A stretch of DNA of 64,000 nucleotides from positions 10,846,335 to 10,910,334 of the forward strand of contig NC_079386.1 of assembly GCF_021018895.1 (NCBI RefSeq). The letters are read 5' to 3'. The notes beneath the pieces are model-generated. The model was not told the DNA's origin and did no database searches. It was given only the letters and a program-made list of their open reading frames with translations. Every line of letters begins with the position of its first letter. Position 1 is the stretch's first letter. The position numbers were made by a program, and so were the translations under genes. This stretch comes from Seriola aureovittata. Its lineage: Eukaryota > Chordata > Actinopteri > Carangiformes > Carangidae. Positions 10,901 through 24,325 of this stretch are shown one piece after another.

Positions 10901-13900
10901 AAAAACATCATAGTATAGTTTGGCTTAAAAAGGTGTAAAAACGTCATAGTATAGTATGGCAAAAAATGGCAAAAAAACATCATAATATATTAAGGCATAA
11001 AAGGTCATAAAAACATCATCGTATAGTAAGGAATTAAACGAAATAGTAAAGTAAGGCATAAAAATGTCAAAAAACCTCATAGTATAGTTTGGCATAAAAA
11101 GGTGAAAAAACGTCATAGTATAATATGGCATAAAATGTCAAAAAAACATCATAGTATATTAAGGCATAAAACGTCATAAAAACGTCATAGTATGGTAAGG
11201 AATTAAACAACATAGTAAAGTAAGGCATAAAATTGGCAAAAAAACGTCATCGTATAGTTTGGCTTAAAAAGGTGAAAAAACGTCATAGTATAGTATGGCA
11301 AAAAATAGCAAAAAAACATCATAATATATTAAGGCATAAAAGGTCATTAAAACGTCATAGTATGGTAAGGAATTAAACGACATAGTATAGTAAGGCATAA
11401 AAATGTCAAAAAACGTCATAGTATAGTATAGCATAAAATGTCAAAAAAACATCATAGCATATTAAGGCATAAAAGGTCATAAAAAACGTCATAGTATGGT
11501 AAGGAATTAAACGACATAGTATAGTAAGGCATAAATATGTCAAAAAACGTCATAGTATAATATGGTATAAAATGTCAAAAACCATCATAGTATATTAGAC
11601 CTTAAAAATGTTGGAAAAACATCATAGTATAGTATGGCATAAAAGGTCATAAAAACGTCATAGTATGGTAAGGAATTAAACGACATAGTAAAGTAAGGCA
11701 TAAATATGTCAAAAAATGTCATAGTATAATATGGTATAAAATGTAAAAAAAAACATCATAGTATATCAGGGCATAAAATGTCAAAAAAACATCATAGTAT
11801 GGTAAGGAATTAAACGAAATAGTAAAGTAAGGCATAAAAATACCAAAAAACGTCATAGTATAATATGGCATAAAAATGTGAAAAAACGTCATAGTATAGT
11901 ATGGCATAAAATGTCAAAAAAAATATCATAATATATTAAGGCATAAAAGGTCTTAAAAACGTCATAGTATGGTAAGGAATTAAACGACATAGTATAGTAA
12001 AGCATAAAAATGTCAAAAAACGTCATAGTATATTAAGGCATAAAAGGTCTTCAAAACGTCATAGTATGGTAAGGAATTAAACGACATAGTATAGTAAGGC
12101 ATAAATATGTCAAAAAACGTCATAGTATAATATGGTATAAAATGTCAAAAAAACATCAATGTATATTAAGACGTAAAAGGTCATAAAAACATCATAGTAT
12201 GGTAAGGAATTAAACGACATACTATAGTAAAGCATAAATATGTCAAAAAACGTAATAGTATGATATGGTATAAAATGTCAAAAAAACATCATAGTATAGT
12301 TTGGCATAAAATGTCATAAAAACGTCATAGTATGGTAAGGAATTAAACGACATAGTATAGTAAGGCATAAAAATGTAAAAACGTCATAGTATAATATGGT
12401 ATAAAATGTCAAAAAAACATCAATGTATATTAAGACGTAAAAGGTTAGAAAAACATCATAGTATGGTATGGCATAAAACGACATAGTATAGTAAGGCATA
12501 AAAATACCAAAAAACGTCATAGTATAATATGGCATAAAAAGGTGAAAAACGTCATAGTATAGTATGGCATAAAATGTCAAAAAAAACATCATAATATTTT
12601 AAGGCATTAAAGGTCATAAAAACGTCATAGTATCATAAGGAATTAAACGACATAGTATAGTAAGGCATAAATATATCAAAAAACATCATAGTATAGTTTG
12701 GCTTAAAAAGGTGTAAAAACGTCATAGTATAGTATGGCAAAAAATGGCAAAAAAACATCATAATATATTAAGGCATAAAAGGTCATAAAAACATCATCGT
12801 ATAGTAAGGAATTAAACGAAATAGTAAAGTAAGGCATAAAAATGTCAAAAAACCTCATAGTATAGTTTGGCATAAAAAGGTGAAAAAACGTCATAGTATA
12901 ATATGGCATAAAATGTCAAAAAAACATCATAGTATATTAAGGCATAAAACGTCATAAAAACGTCATAGTATGGTAAGGAATTAAACAACATAGTAAAGTA
13001 AGGCATAAAATTGGCAAAAAAACGTCATCGTATAGTTTGGCTTAAAAAGGTGAAAAAACGTCATAGTATAGTATGGCAAAAAATAGCAAAAAAACATCAT
13101 AATATATTAAGGCATAAAAGGTCATTAAAACGTCATAGTATGGTAAGGAATTAAACGACATAGTATAGTAAGGCATAAAAATGTCAAAAAACGTCATAGT
13201 ATAGTATAGCATAAAATGTCAAAAAAAAATCATAGCATATTAAGGCATAAAAGGTCATAAAAAACGTCATAGTATGGTAAGGAATTAAACGACATAGTAT
13301 AGTAAGGCATAAATATGTCAAAAAACGTCATAGTATAATATGGTATAAAATGTCAAAAACCATCATAGTATATTAGACCTTAAAAATGTTGGAAAAACAT
13401 CATAGTATAGTATGGCATAAAAGGTCATAAAAACGTCATAGTATGGTAAGGAATTAAACGACATAGTAAAGTAAGGCATAAATATGTCAAAAAATGTCAT
13501 AGTATAATATGGTATAAAATGTAAAAAAAACATCAATGTATATTAAGACGTAAAAGGTTAGAAAAACATCATAGTATGGTATGGAATAAAACGACATAGT
13601 ATAATAAGGCATAAAAATACCAAAAAACGTCATAATATGATATGGCATAAAAATGTCAAAAAATTTCATAGTATAGTATGGCATAAAATGTAAAAAAACC
13701 ATCATAATATATTAAGGCATAAAAAGTCATGAAAACGTCATTGTATGATAAGGAATTAAACGACATAGTATAGTAAGGCATAAAAATACCAAAAAACATC
13801 ATAGTATAGTTTGGCTTAAAAAGGTGTAAAAACGTCATAGTATAGTATGGCATAAAAAGGTGAAAAAACGTCATACTATAGTATGGCATAAAAAGGTGAA

Positions 13901-14490
13901 AAAACGTCATAATATATTAAGGCATAAAAGGTCATAAAAACGTCATAGTATCATAAGGAATTAAACGACATAGTATAGTAAGGCATAAATATATCAAAAA
14001 ACATCATAGTATAGTTTGGCTTAAAAAGGTGTAAAAACGTCATAGTATAGTATGGCAAAAAATGGCAAAAAAACATCATAATATATTAAGGCATAAAAGG
14101 TCATAAAAACATCATAGTATGGTAAGGAATTAAACGAAATAGTAAAGTAAGGCATAAAAATGTCAAAAAACCTCATACTATAGTTTGGCATAAAAGGTCA
14201 TAAAAACGTCATAGTATAGTATGGCATAAAACGTCAGAAAAACATCAAATTATGGTATGGAATAAAACGACATAGTAGAGTAAGGCATAAAATTTCAAAA
14301 ACCATCATAGTATATTAGGCCTAAAAAGGTTAGAAAAACATCATAGTATAGTATGGCATAAAATGGCAAAAAAACATCATAGTATATGAAAGCATAAAAC
14401 ATCATAAAAACGTCATAGGAATTAAATGACAGTAAAGTAAGGCATAAAAACGTCAAAAAACGTCATAATATTGTAAGGCATAAAAAGTCA
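7970..14490. repeat. Satellite block A: ~36-bp monomers in ~169-bp higher-order units
   Basis: The sequence is a tandem array of AT-rich monomers of 36 bases. A typical monomer starts CATAGTATAGTAAGGCATAA and ends in an A-run followed by ACGT. A shorter 25-base variant, CATAGTATGGTAAGGAATTA plus AACGA, recurs after about four full monomers. One clear period is therefore 4 x 36 + 25 = 169 bases (for example around 8900). Monomer variants differ at fixed positions (TATAGTA, TATAATA, TATATTA, TATGGTA) and recur in order, which is what defines the higher-order unit. On the minus strand one frame lacks stop codons and yields 12-residue periods such as MPYYTMTFFDIF. These open frames are artefacts of a monomer length divisible by three and are not genes. 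Confidence 0.93.
9960..13515. repeat. Two adjacent 1778-bp copies within satellite block A
   Basis: Long stretches recur at an offset of exactly 1778 bases. The rare variant containing TATATCAGGGCATAAAATG occurs near 9984 and again near 11762. Three separate minus-strand open frames (9941-10129, 10536-10814, 10925-11131) reappear at 11719-11907, 12314-12592 and 12703-12909, all shifted by 1778; the last two are identical in translation. The two copies therefore span roughly 9960-11737 and 11738-13515. Few differences were seen on inspection, which suggests a recent duplication inside the array. Confidence 0.85.
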
Positions 14491-15415
14491 TAGATTCGAT
14501 TAGTATGATTAATTTTTATTGCCATTTTTCAGAGTACAGGTACAAAGCCAATGAAATGTAATTAGAATCCAACCAGAAGTTCAAAAATAATATAATTTAC
14601 AGATACTTGCAGGTTAAAAGTAAGTTCTACAGCATAAGTGATGCTATATCTTACAATATGTACATTGATGGATAGTAGAGAGTTACAGGATACACAAATT
14701 ATGAATGTAAATATTTTAAATACGTATGTACAGAGAAGTGGACAGAGTTAGAGAATAGCAAGTGTTGATGTAAGGGTACAGTATGAACAGAACATATACA
14801 TTTATTTATTTATGCAGAGTATAAATGGCATTACAGTTGGTTATATGTACAGTAACATTATTTGAACATTGTTTGAACAGTGTAGGTGGTTCAGTCCGTG
14901 AAAATCTGCAAAATATGAATAGTCAAAATAACATTATCATAAAAGTACTGTAACCAGTGCAGTAATGAGTGCAAAGATGCTACTGGAGTAGTGGTGTGGA
15001 GTTCAGCAGGGTCACTGCCTCAGCGAAGAAGGTCTTCCTGAAGCTGCTGGTGCAGGAGTGGAGGCTCCTGTAAAGGTGGGAGGTTGGTGAAAAATATATG
15101 GTTAGAGTGGGAGGCATTCCTGGTAATGTTTCTCGCCCTGCCCAGGCATCTGGTAAATATTCTGGATGGTAAGTAAAGCTGGAGTGCTTCATGGTCTGCT
15201 GCGGAGGAGTTGCCATACCACAATGAGATGCAGGTCAGGACTATGCACTCAATGGTACAGGGATAGAAGTCCACCAGTATGCTGGGACACAGTTGAGCTT
15301 TCCTAAGGCTACATAAGAATAAAGGCAATGTTGCACCTTTTTGAGCAAGATGGAGGAGTTAAGAGAACAGGTGAGATCATCGGAGAGGAGGATGCCAAGG
15401 AACTTTAAACTTGCC
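14491..15415 (-). mobile_element. 5'-truncated L2-type LINE fragment, copy 1
   Basis: Non-satellite sequence that interrupts the array. On the minus strand, from about 15410 to 14990, it encodes the C-terminal part of a LINE reverse-transcriptase ORF: FLGILLSDDLT, then a segment matching the usual CTIE...WYGNSSAADHEALQ pattern of fish L2-like elements, then a region ending in RQ.L.S. The frame is broken, because different parts lie in different frames. From about 14980 to 14500 it continues with an AT-rich 3' UTR ending near AATAAAAATTAATCATAC. Only the last ~0.9 kb of the element is present. Copy 2 lies 9841 bases to the right with the same breaks, so the element was dead before it was duplicated. 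Confidence 0.82.
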
Positions 15416-18400
15416 TAAATGTCAGTATGTCATAAGGCAAAAAAAGCCATAGTATGGAAAGGCAAAAAACGTCATAGTATAAGATATACTGTATAGCGTC
15501 AAGAAATGTCATGGTATATTAAGGCATAAAAAGTCATAAAAACATCATAGTATATTAAAGCATAAAACGTCATAAAAACGTCATAGTATGGTAAGGAATT
15601 AAACGACATAGTAAAGTAAGGCATAAAATCAGCAATAAAACGTCCTAGTATAGTTTGGCATAAAAAGGTGAAAAAACGTCATAGTATAGTATGGCAAAAA
15701 ATGGCAAAAAAACATCATAGTATATTAAGGCATAAAATGTCAAAAAAACATCAATGTATATTAAGGCATAAAAGGTCATAAAAACGTCATAGTATGGTAA
15801 GGAATTAAACGACATAGTATAGTTTGGCATAAAAAGGTGAAGAAACGTCATAGTATAGTATGGCAAAAAATGGCAAAAAAACATCATAATATATTAAGGC
15901 ATAAAAGGTCATAAAAACGTCATAGTATAGTAAGGAATTAAACGACATAGTATAGTTTGGCATAAAAAGGTGAAGAAACGTCATAGTATAGTTTGGCATA
16001 AAATGTCAAAAAAACATCATAGTATATTAAGGCATAAAAGGTCATAAAAACGTCATAGTATAATATGGTATAAAATGTCAAAAAAACATCAATGTATATT
16101 AAGACGTAAAAGGTTAGAAAAACATCATAGTATGGTATGGAATAAAACGACATAGTATAGTAAGGCATAAAAATGTCAAAAAACGTCATAGTATAGTATG
16201 GCATAAAAAAGGACATAAAAACGTCATAGTATGGTATGGAATAAAACGACATAGTATAGTAAGGCATAAAAATGTCAAAAAACGTCATAGTATAGTATGG
16301 CATAAAAAAGGACATAAAAACGTCATAGTATGGTATGGAATTAAACGACATAGTATAGTAAGGCATAAAAATGTCAAAAAACGTCATAGTATAATATGGC
16401 ATAAAAAGGTGAAAAAACGTCATAGTATAGTATGGCATAAAATGTCAAAAAAACATCATAGTATATTAAGGCATAAAAGGTCATAAAAACGTCATAGTAT
16501 GGTAAGGAATTAAACGACATAGTATAGTAAGGCATAAAAATGTCAAAAAACTTCATAGTATAGTATAACAAAAAATGGCAAAAAAACATCATAATATATT
16601 AAGGCATAAAAGGTCATAAAAACGTCATAGTATGGTAAGGAATTAAACGACATAGTATAGTAAGGCATAAAATCAGCAATAAAACGTCATAGTATCATAT
16701 GGTATAAAATGTCAAAAAAACATCAATGTATATTAAGACGTAAAAGGTCATAAAAACATCATAGTATGGTAAGCAATTAAACGACATAGTATAGTAAAGC
16801 ATAAATATGTCAAAAAACGTAATAGTATAATATGGTATAAAATGTCAAAAAAACATCATAGTATAGTTTGGCATAAAATGTCAAAAAAAACATCATAATA
16901 TTTTAAGGCATTAAAGGTTAGAAAAACATCATAGTATAGTATGGCATAAAACGACATAGTATAGTAAGGCATAAAAATACCAAAAAACGTCATAGTATAA
17001 TATGGCATAAAAAGGTGAAAAACGTCATAGTATAGTATGGCATAAAATGTCAAAAAAACATCATAATATTTTAAGGCATTAAAGGTCATAAAAACGTCAT
17101 AGTATCATAAGGAATTAAACGACATAGTATAGTAAGGCATAAATATGTCAAAAAAACATCATAGTATAGTTTGGCTTAAAAAGGTGTAAAAACGTCATAG
17201 TATAGTATGGCAAAAAATGGCAAAAAAACATCATAATATATTAAGGCATAAAAGGTCATAAAAACGTCATAGTATGGTAAGGAATTAAACGAAATAGTAA
17301 AGTAAGGCATAAAAGGTCATAAAAACGTCATAGTATAGTATGGCATAAAACGTCAGAAAAACATCAAATTATGGTATGGAATAAAACGACATAGTAGAGT
17401 AAGGCATAAAAATACCAAAAAACGTCATAGTATAATATGGCATAAAAAGGTGAAAAACGTCATAGTATAGTATGGCATAAAATGTCAAAAAAAACATCAT
17501 AATATTTTAAGGCATTAAAGGTCATAAAAACGTCATAGTATCATAAGGAATTAAACGACATAGTATAGTAAGGCATAAATATGTCAAAAAACATCATAGT
17601 ATAGTTTGGCTTAAAAAGGTGTAAAAACGTCATAGTATAGTATGGCAAAAAATGGCAAAAAAACATCATAATATATTAAGGCATAAAAGGTCATAAAAAC
17701 GTCATAGTATGGTAAGGAATTAAACGAAATAGTAAAGTAAGGCATAAAAGGTCATAAAAACGTCATAGTATAGTATGGCATAAAACGTCAGAAAAACATC
17801 AAATTATGGTATGGAATAAAACGACATAGTAGAGTAAGGCATAAAATTTCAAAAACCATCATAGTATATTAGGCCTAAAAAGGTTAGAAAAACATCATAG
17901 TATAGTATGGCATAAAATGGCAAAAAAAACATCATAGTATATTAAAGCATAAAACATCATAAAAACGTCATAGGAATTAAATGACAGTAAAGTAAGGCAT
18001 AAAATCAGCAAAAAAAAGGTCATCGTATAGTATGGCATAAAAAGGTGAAGAAACGTCATAGTATAGTTTGGCATAAAATGTCAAAAAAACATCATAGTAT
18101 ATTAAGGCATAAAAGGTCATAAAAACGTCATAGTATAATATGGTATAAAATGTCAAAAAAACATCAATGTATATTAACACGTAAAAGGTTATAAAAACAT
18201 CATAGTATGGTATGGAATAAAACGACATAGTATAGTAAGGCATAAAAATGTCAAAAAACGTCGTTTGGCATTAAAATGTGAAAAAACGTCATAGTATAGT
18301 ATGGCAAAAAATGGCAAAAAAACATCATAATATATTAAGGCATAAAAGGTCATAAAAACGTCATAGTATGGTAAGGAATTAAACGACATAGTAAAGTAAG

Positions 18401-21400
18401 GCATAAAATCAGCAATAAAACGTCCTAGTATAGTTTGGCATAAAATGTCAAAAAAACATCATAGTATATCAAGGCATAAAAGGTCATAAAAATGTCATAG
18501 TATGGTAAGGAATTAAACGGCATAGTATAGTAAGGCATAAAAATGTCAAAAAACTTCATTGTATAGTATAGCAAAAAATGGCAAAAAAACATCATAATAT
18601 ATTAAGGTATAAAAGGTCATAAAAACGTCATAGTATGGTAAGGAATTAAACAACATAGTAAAGTAAGGCATAAAATCGGCAATAAAACGTCCTAGTATAG
18701 TTTGGCATAAAATGGCAAAAAAACATCATAATATATTAAGGCATAAAAGGTCATAAAAACGTCATAGTATGGTAAGGAATTAAACGACATAGTATAGTAA
18801 GGCATAAATATATCAAAAAACGTCATAGTATAATATGGCATTAAAATGTCAAAAAACGTCATAGTATAGTATAGCATAAAATGTCAAAAAAACATCAATG
18901 TATATTAAGGCATAAAAGGTCATAAAAACGTCATAGTATGGTAAGGAATTAAACGAAATAGTAAAGTAAGGCATAAAATTGGCAAAAAAACGTCATAGTA
19001 TAGTTTGGCATAAAAAGGTGAAGAAACGTCATGTATAGTTTGGCATAAAATGTCAAAAAAACATCATAGTATATTAAGGCATGAAAGGTCATAAAAACGT
19101 CATAGTATAATATGGTATAAAATGTCAAAAAAACATCAATGTATATTAACACGTAAAAGGTTATAAAAACATCATAGTATGGTATGGAATAAAACGACAT
19201 AGTATAATAAGGCATAAAAATGTGAAAAAACGTCGTTTGGCATAAAAATGTGAAAAAACGTCATAGTATAGTATGGCAAAAAATGGCAAAAAAACATCAT
19301 AATATATTAAGGCATAAAAGGTCATAAAAACGTCATAGTATGGTAAGGAATTAAACGACATAGTAAAGTAAGGCATAAAATCAGCAATAAAACGTCCTAG
19401 TATAGTTTGGCATAAAAAGGTGAAAAAACGTCATAGTATAGTATGGCATAAAAAAGGACATAAAAACGTCATAGTATGGTATGGAATTAAACGACATAGT
19501 ATAGTAAGGCATAAAAAGGTGAAAAAACGTCATAGTATAGTATGGCATAAAATGTCAAAAAAACATCATAGTATATTAAGGCATAAAAGGTCATAAAAAT
19601 GTCATAGTATGGTAAGGAATTAAACGGCATAGTATAGTAAGGCATAAAAATGTCAAAAAACTTCATAGTATAGTATAGCAAAAAATGGCAAAAAAACATC
19701 ATAATATATTAAGGCATAAAAGGTCATAAAAACGTCATTGTATGATAAGGTATTAAACGAAATAGTAAAGTAAGGCATAAAACAGGCAAAAAAACGTCAT
19801 AGTATAGTTTGGCATAAAAAGGTGAAAAACGTCATAGTATAGTATGGCAAAAAATGGCAAAAAAACATCATAATATATTAAGGCATAAAAGGTCATAAAA
19901 ACGTCATAGTATGGTAAGGAATTAAACGACATAGTACAGTAAGGCATAAATATGTCAAAAAAACATCATAGTATAGTATGGCATAAAAAAGGTTAGAAAA
20001 ACATCATAGTATGGTATGGAATTAAACGAAATAGTAAAGTAAGGCATAAAATAGGCAAAAAAACGTCATAGTATAATATGGCATAAAAAGGTGAAAAAAC
20101 GTCATAGTATAGTATGGCATAAAATGTCAAAAAAACATCATAGTATATTAAGGCATAAAAGGTCATAAAAACGTCATAGTATGGTAAGGAATTAAACAAC
20201 ATAGTAAAGTAAGACATAAAACGTCAGAAAAACATCAAAGTATGGTATGGAATAAAATGACAGAGTATAGTATGGCATAAAAGGTCATGAAAATTTCATA
20301 GTATGATAAGGAATTAAACAACATAGTACAGTATGGTATAAAATGTCAAAAAAACATCAATGTATATTAAGGCATAAAAGAAAAAAAAAACGTCATATTA
20401 CGGTAAGGAATAAAACAACAGTAAAGTAAGACATAAAATTTCAAAAACCGTCATAGTATATTAGGCCTAAAAAGGTTAGAAAAACATCATAGTATAGTAT
20501 GGCATAAAATGTCAAAAAAACATCATAGTTTATTAAAGCATAAAACGTCATAAAAACGTCATAGTATGGTAAGGAATTAAACGACATAGTATAGTAAAGC
20601 ATAAATATGTCAAAAAACGTAATAGTATAATATGGTATAAAATGTCAAAAAAACATCATAGTATAGTTTGGCATAAAATGTCAAAAAAAACATCATAATA
20701 TTTTAAGGCATTAAAGGTTAGAAAAACATCATAGTATGGTATGGCATAAAACGACATAGTATAGTAAGGCATAAAAATACCAAAAAACGTCATAGTATAA
20801 TATGGCATAAAAAGGTGAAAAACGTCATAGTATAGTATGGCATAAAATGTAAAAAAAAACATCATAATATTTTAAGGCATTAAAGGTCATAAAAACGTCA
20901 TAGTATCATAAGGAATTAAACGACATAGTATAGTAAGGCATAAATATGTCAAAAAACATCATAGTATAGTTTGGCTTAAAAAGGTGTAAAAACGTCATAG
21001 TATAGTATGGCAAAAAATGGCAAAAAAACATCATAATATATTAAGGCATAAAAGGTCATAAAAACGTCATAGTATGGTAAGGAATTAAACGAAATAGTAA
21101 TGTAAGGCATAAAAGGTCATAAAAACGTCATAGTATAGTATGGCATAAAACGTCAGAAAAACATCAAATTATGGTATGGAATAAAACGACATAGTAGAGT
21201 AAGGCATAAAATTTCAAAAACCATCATAGTATATTAGGCCTAAAAAGGTTAGAAAACCATCATAGTATATTAGGCCTAAAAAGGTTAGAAAAACATCATA
21301 GTATATTAAAGCATAAAACATCATAAAAACGTCATAGGAATTAAATGACAGTAAAGTAAGGCATAAAATCAGCAAAAAAAAGGTCATCGTATAGTATGGC

Positions 21401-24325
21401 ATAAAAAGGTGAAGAAACGTCATAGTATAGTTTGGCATAAAATGTCAAAAAAACATCATAGTATATTAAGGCATAAAAGGTCATAAAAACGTCATAGTAT
21501 AATATGGTATAAAATGTCAAAAAAACATCAATGTATATTAACACGTAAAAGGTTATAAAAACATCATAGTATGGTATGGAATAAAACGACATAGTATAGT
21601 AAGGCATAAAAATGTCAAAAAACGTCGTTTGGCATTAAAATGTGAAAAAACGTCATAGTATAGTATGGCAAAAAATGGCAAAAAAACATCATAATATATT
21701 AAGGCATAAAAGGTCATAAAAACGTCATAGTATGGTAAGGAATTAAACGACATAGTAAAGTAAGGCATAAAATCAGCAATAAAACGTCCTAGTATAGTTT
21801 GGCATAAAATGTCAAAAAAACATCATAGTATATCAAGGCATAAAAGGTCATAAAAATGTCATAGTATGGTAAGGAATTAAACGGCATAGTATAGTAAGGC
21901 ATAAAAATGTCAAAAATCTTCATTGTATAGTATAGCAAAAAATGGCAAAAAAACATCATAATATATTAAGGTATAAAAGGTCATAAAAACGTCATAGTAT
22001 GGTAAGGAATTAAACAACATAGTAAAGTAAGGCATAAAATCGGCAATAAAACGTCCTAGTATAGTTTGGCATAAAATGGCAAAAAAACATCATAATATAT
22101 TAAGGCATAAAAGGTCATAAAAACGTCATAGTATGGTAAGGAATTAAACGACATAGTATAGTAAGGCATAAATATATCAAAAAACGTCATAGTATAATAT
22201 GGCATAAAAAGGTCAAAAAACGTCATAGTATAGTATGGCATAAAATGTCAAAAAAACATCATAATATATTAAGGCATAAAAGGTCATAAAAACGTCATAG
22301 TATGGTAAGGAATTAAATGACATAGTATAGTAAGGCATTAAAATGTCAAAAAACGTCATAGTATAGTATAGCATAAAATGTCAAAAAAACATCAATGTAT
22401 ATTAAGGCATAAAAGGTCATAAAAACGTCATAGTACGGTAAGGAATTAAACGACATAGTATAGTAAGGCATAAAAATGTCAAAAAACGTCATAGTATAGT
22501 ATAGCATAAAATGTCAAAAAAACATCAATGTATATTAAGGCATAAAAGGTCATAAAAACGTCATAGTATGGTAAGGAATTAAACGAAATAGTAAAGTAAG
22601 GCATAAAATTGGCAAAAAAACGTCATAGTATAGTTTGGCATAAAAAGGTGAAGAAACGTCATAGTATAGTTTTGCATAAAATGTCAAAAAAACATCATAG
22701 TATATTAAGGCATGAAAGGTCATAAAAACGTCATAGTATAATATGGTATAAAATGTCAAAAAAACATCAATGTATATTAACACGTAAAAGATTATAAAAA
22801 CATCATAGTATGGTATGGAATAAAACGACATAGTATAGTAAGGCATAAAAATGTGAAAAAACGTCGTTTGGCATAAAAATGTGAAAAAACGTCATAGTAT
22901 AGTATGGCAAAAAATGGCAAAAAAACATCATAATATATTAAGGCATAAAAGGTCATAAAAACGTCATAGTATGGTAAGGAATTAAACGACATAGTAAAGT
23001 AAGGCATAAAATCAGCAATAAAACGTCCTAGTATAGTTTGGCATAAAAAGGTGAAAAAACGTCATAGTATAGTATGGCATAAAAAAGGACATAAAAACGT
23101 CATAGTATGGTATGGAATTAAACGACATAGTATAGTAAGGCATAAAAAGGTGAAAAAACGTCATAGTATAGTATGGCATAAAATGTCAAAAAAACATCAT
23201 AGTATATTAAGGCATAAAAGGTCATAAAAATGTCATAGTATGGTAAGGAATTAAACGGCATAGTATAGTAAGGCATAAAAATGTCAAAAAACTTCATAGT
23301 ATAGTATAGCAAAAAATGGCAAAAAAACATCATAATATATTAAGGCATAAAAGGTCATAAAAACGTCATTGTATGATAAGGAATTAAACGAAATAGTAAA
23401 GTAAGGCATAAAATAGGCAAAAAAACGTCATAGTATAGTTTGGCATAAAAAGGTGAAAAAACGTCATAGTATAGTATGGCAAAAAATGGCAAAAAAACAT
23501 CATAATATATTAAGGCATAAAAGGTCATAAAAACGTCATAGTATGGTAAGGAATTAAACGACATAGTACAGTAAGGCATAAATATGTCAAAAAACATCAT
23601 AGTATAGTATGGCATAAAAAAGGTTAGAAAAACATCATAGTATGGTATGGAATTAAACGAAATAGTAAAGTAAGGCATAAAATAGGCAAAAAAACGTCAT
23701 AGTATAATATGGCATAAAAAGGTGAAAAAACGTCATAGTATAGTATGGCATAAAATGTCAAAAAAACATCATAGTATATTAAGGCATAAAAGGTCATAAA
23801 AACGTCATAGTATGGTAAGGAATTAAACAACATAGTAAAGTAAGACATAAAACGTCAGAAAAACATCAAAGTATGGTATGGAATAAAATGACAGAGTATA
23901 GTATGGCATAAAAGGTCATGAAAATTTCATAGTATGATAAGGAATTAAACAACATAGTACAGTATGGTATAAAATGTCAAAAAAACATCAATGTATATTA
24001 AGGCATAAAAGAAAAAAAAAACGTCATATTACGGTAAGGAATAAAACAACAGTAAAGTAAGACATAAAATTTCAAAAACCGTCATAGTATATTAGGCCTA
24101 AAAAGGTTAGAAAAACATCATAGTATAGTATGGCATAAAATGTCAAAAAAACATCATAGTTTATTAAAGCATAAAACGTCATAAAAACGTCATAGTATGG
24201 TAAGGAATTAAACGACATAGTAAAGTAAGGCATAAAATCAGCAAAAAAACGTCATAGTATAGTATGGCATACAAAGGTCATATTAAAGTAAGTTATCAAA
24301 ACGTCATAGTATTGTAAGGCGTAAA
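15416..24325. repeat. Satellite block B, same family as block A
   Basis: About 8.9 kb of the same ~36-bp family, with the 25-base variant still acting as a regular break. Some segments (16040-16440) repeat an ordered set of variants two or three times within a few hundred bases. A local duplication of about 436 bases starts at 17101 and again near 17537. No unique sequence is embedded in the block. The minus-strand open frames here, up to 166 codons (15938-16438), come from the monomer period and show no protein family. Confidence 0.93.
16790..24225. repeat. Two large tandem copies (about 3.8 and 3.6 kb) within block B
   Basis: Marker phrases reappear in the same order. The phrase at 16861 recurs at 20661 (offset 3800). 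The segments at 17977-18404 and 18692-18877 recur at 21341-21768 and 22056-22241 (offset 3364). The segments at 19487-19702 and 19993-20217 recur at 23118-23333 and 23624-23848 (offset 3631). The changing offset is explained by a 436-base internal duplication only in the left copy (near 17101-17972) and an extra ~240-267 bases only in the right copy (near 22240-22510). The left copy is about 16790-20590 and the right about 20591-24225. Confidence 0.82.

Noticed and set aside
14980..15328. Possible functional reverse transcriptase
   Set aside because: Only the C-terminal end is present and its parts lie in different frames; both copies share the breaks.
8103..24000. Many minus-strand open frames of 60-166 codons read as genes
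   Set aside because: They repeat the same 12-residue period of a 36-base satellite, have no splice context and change frame at each 25-base monomer.
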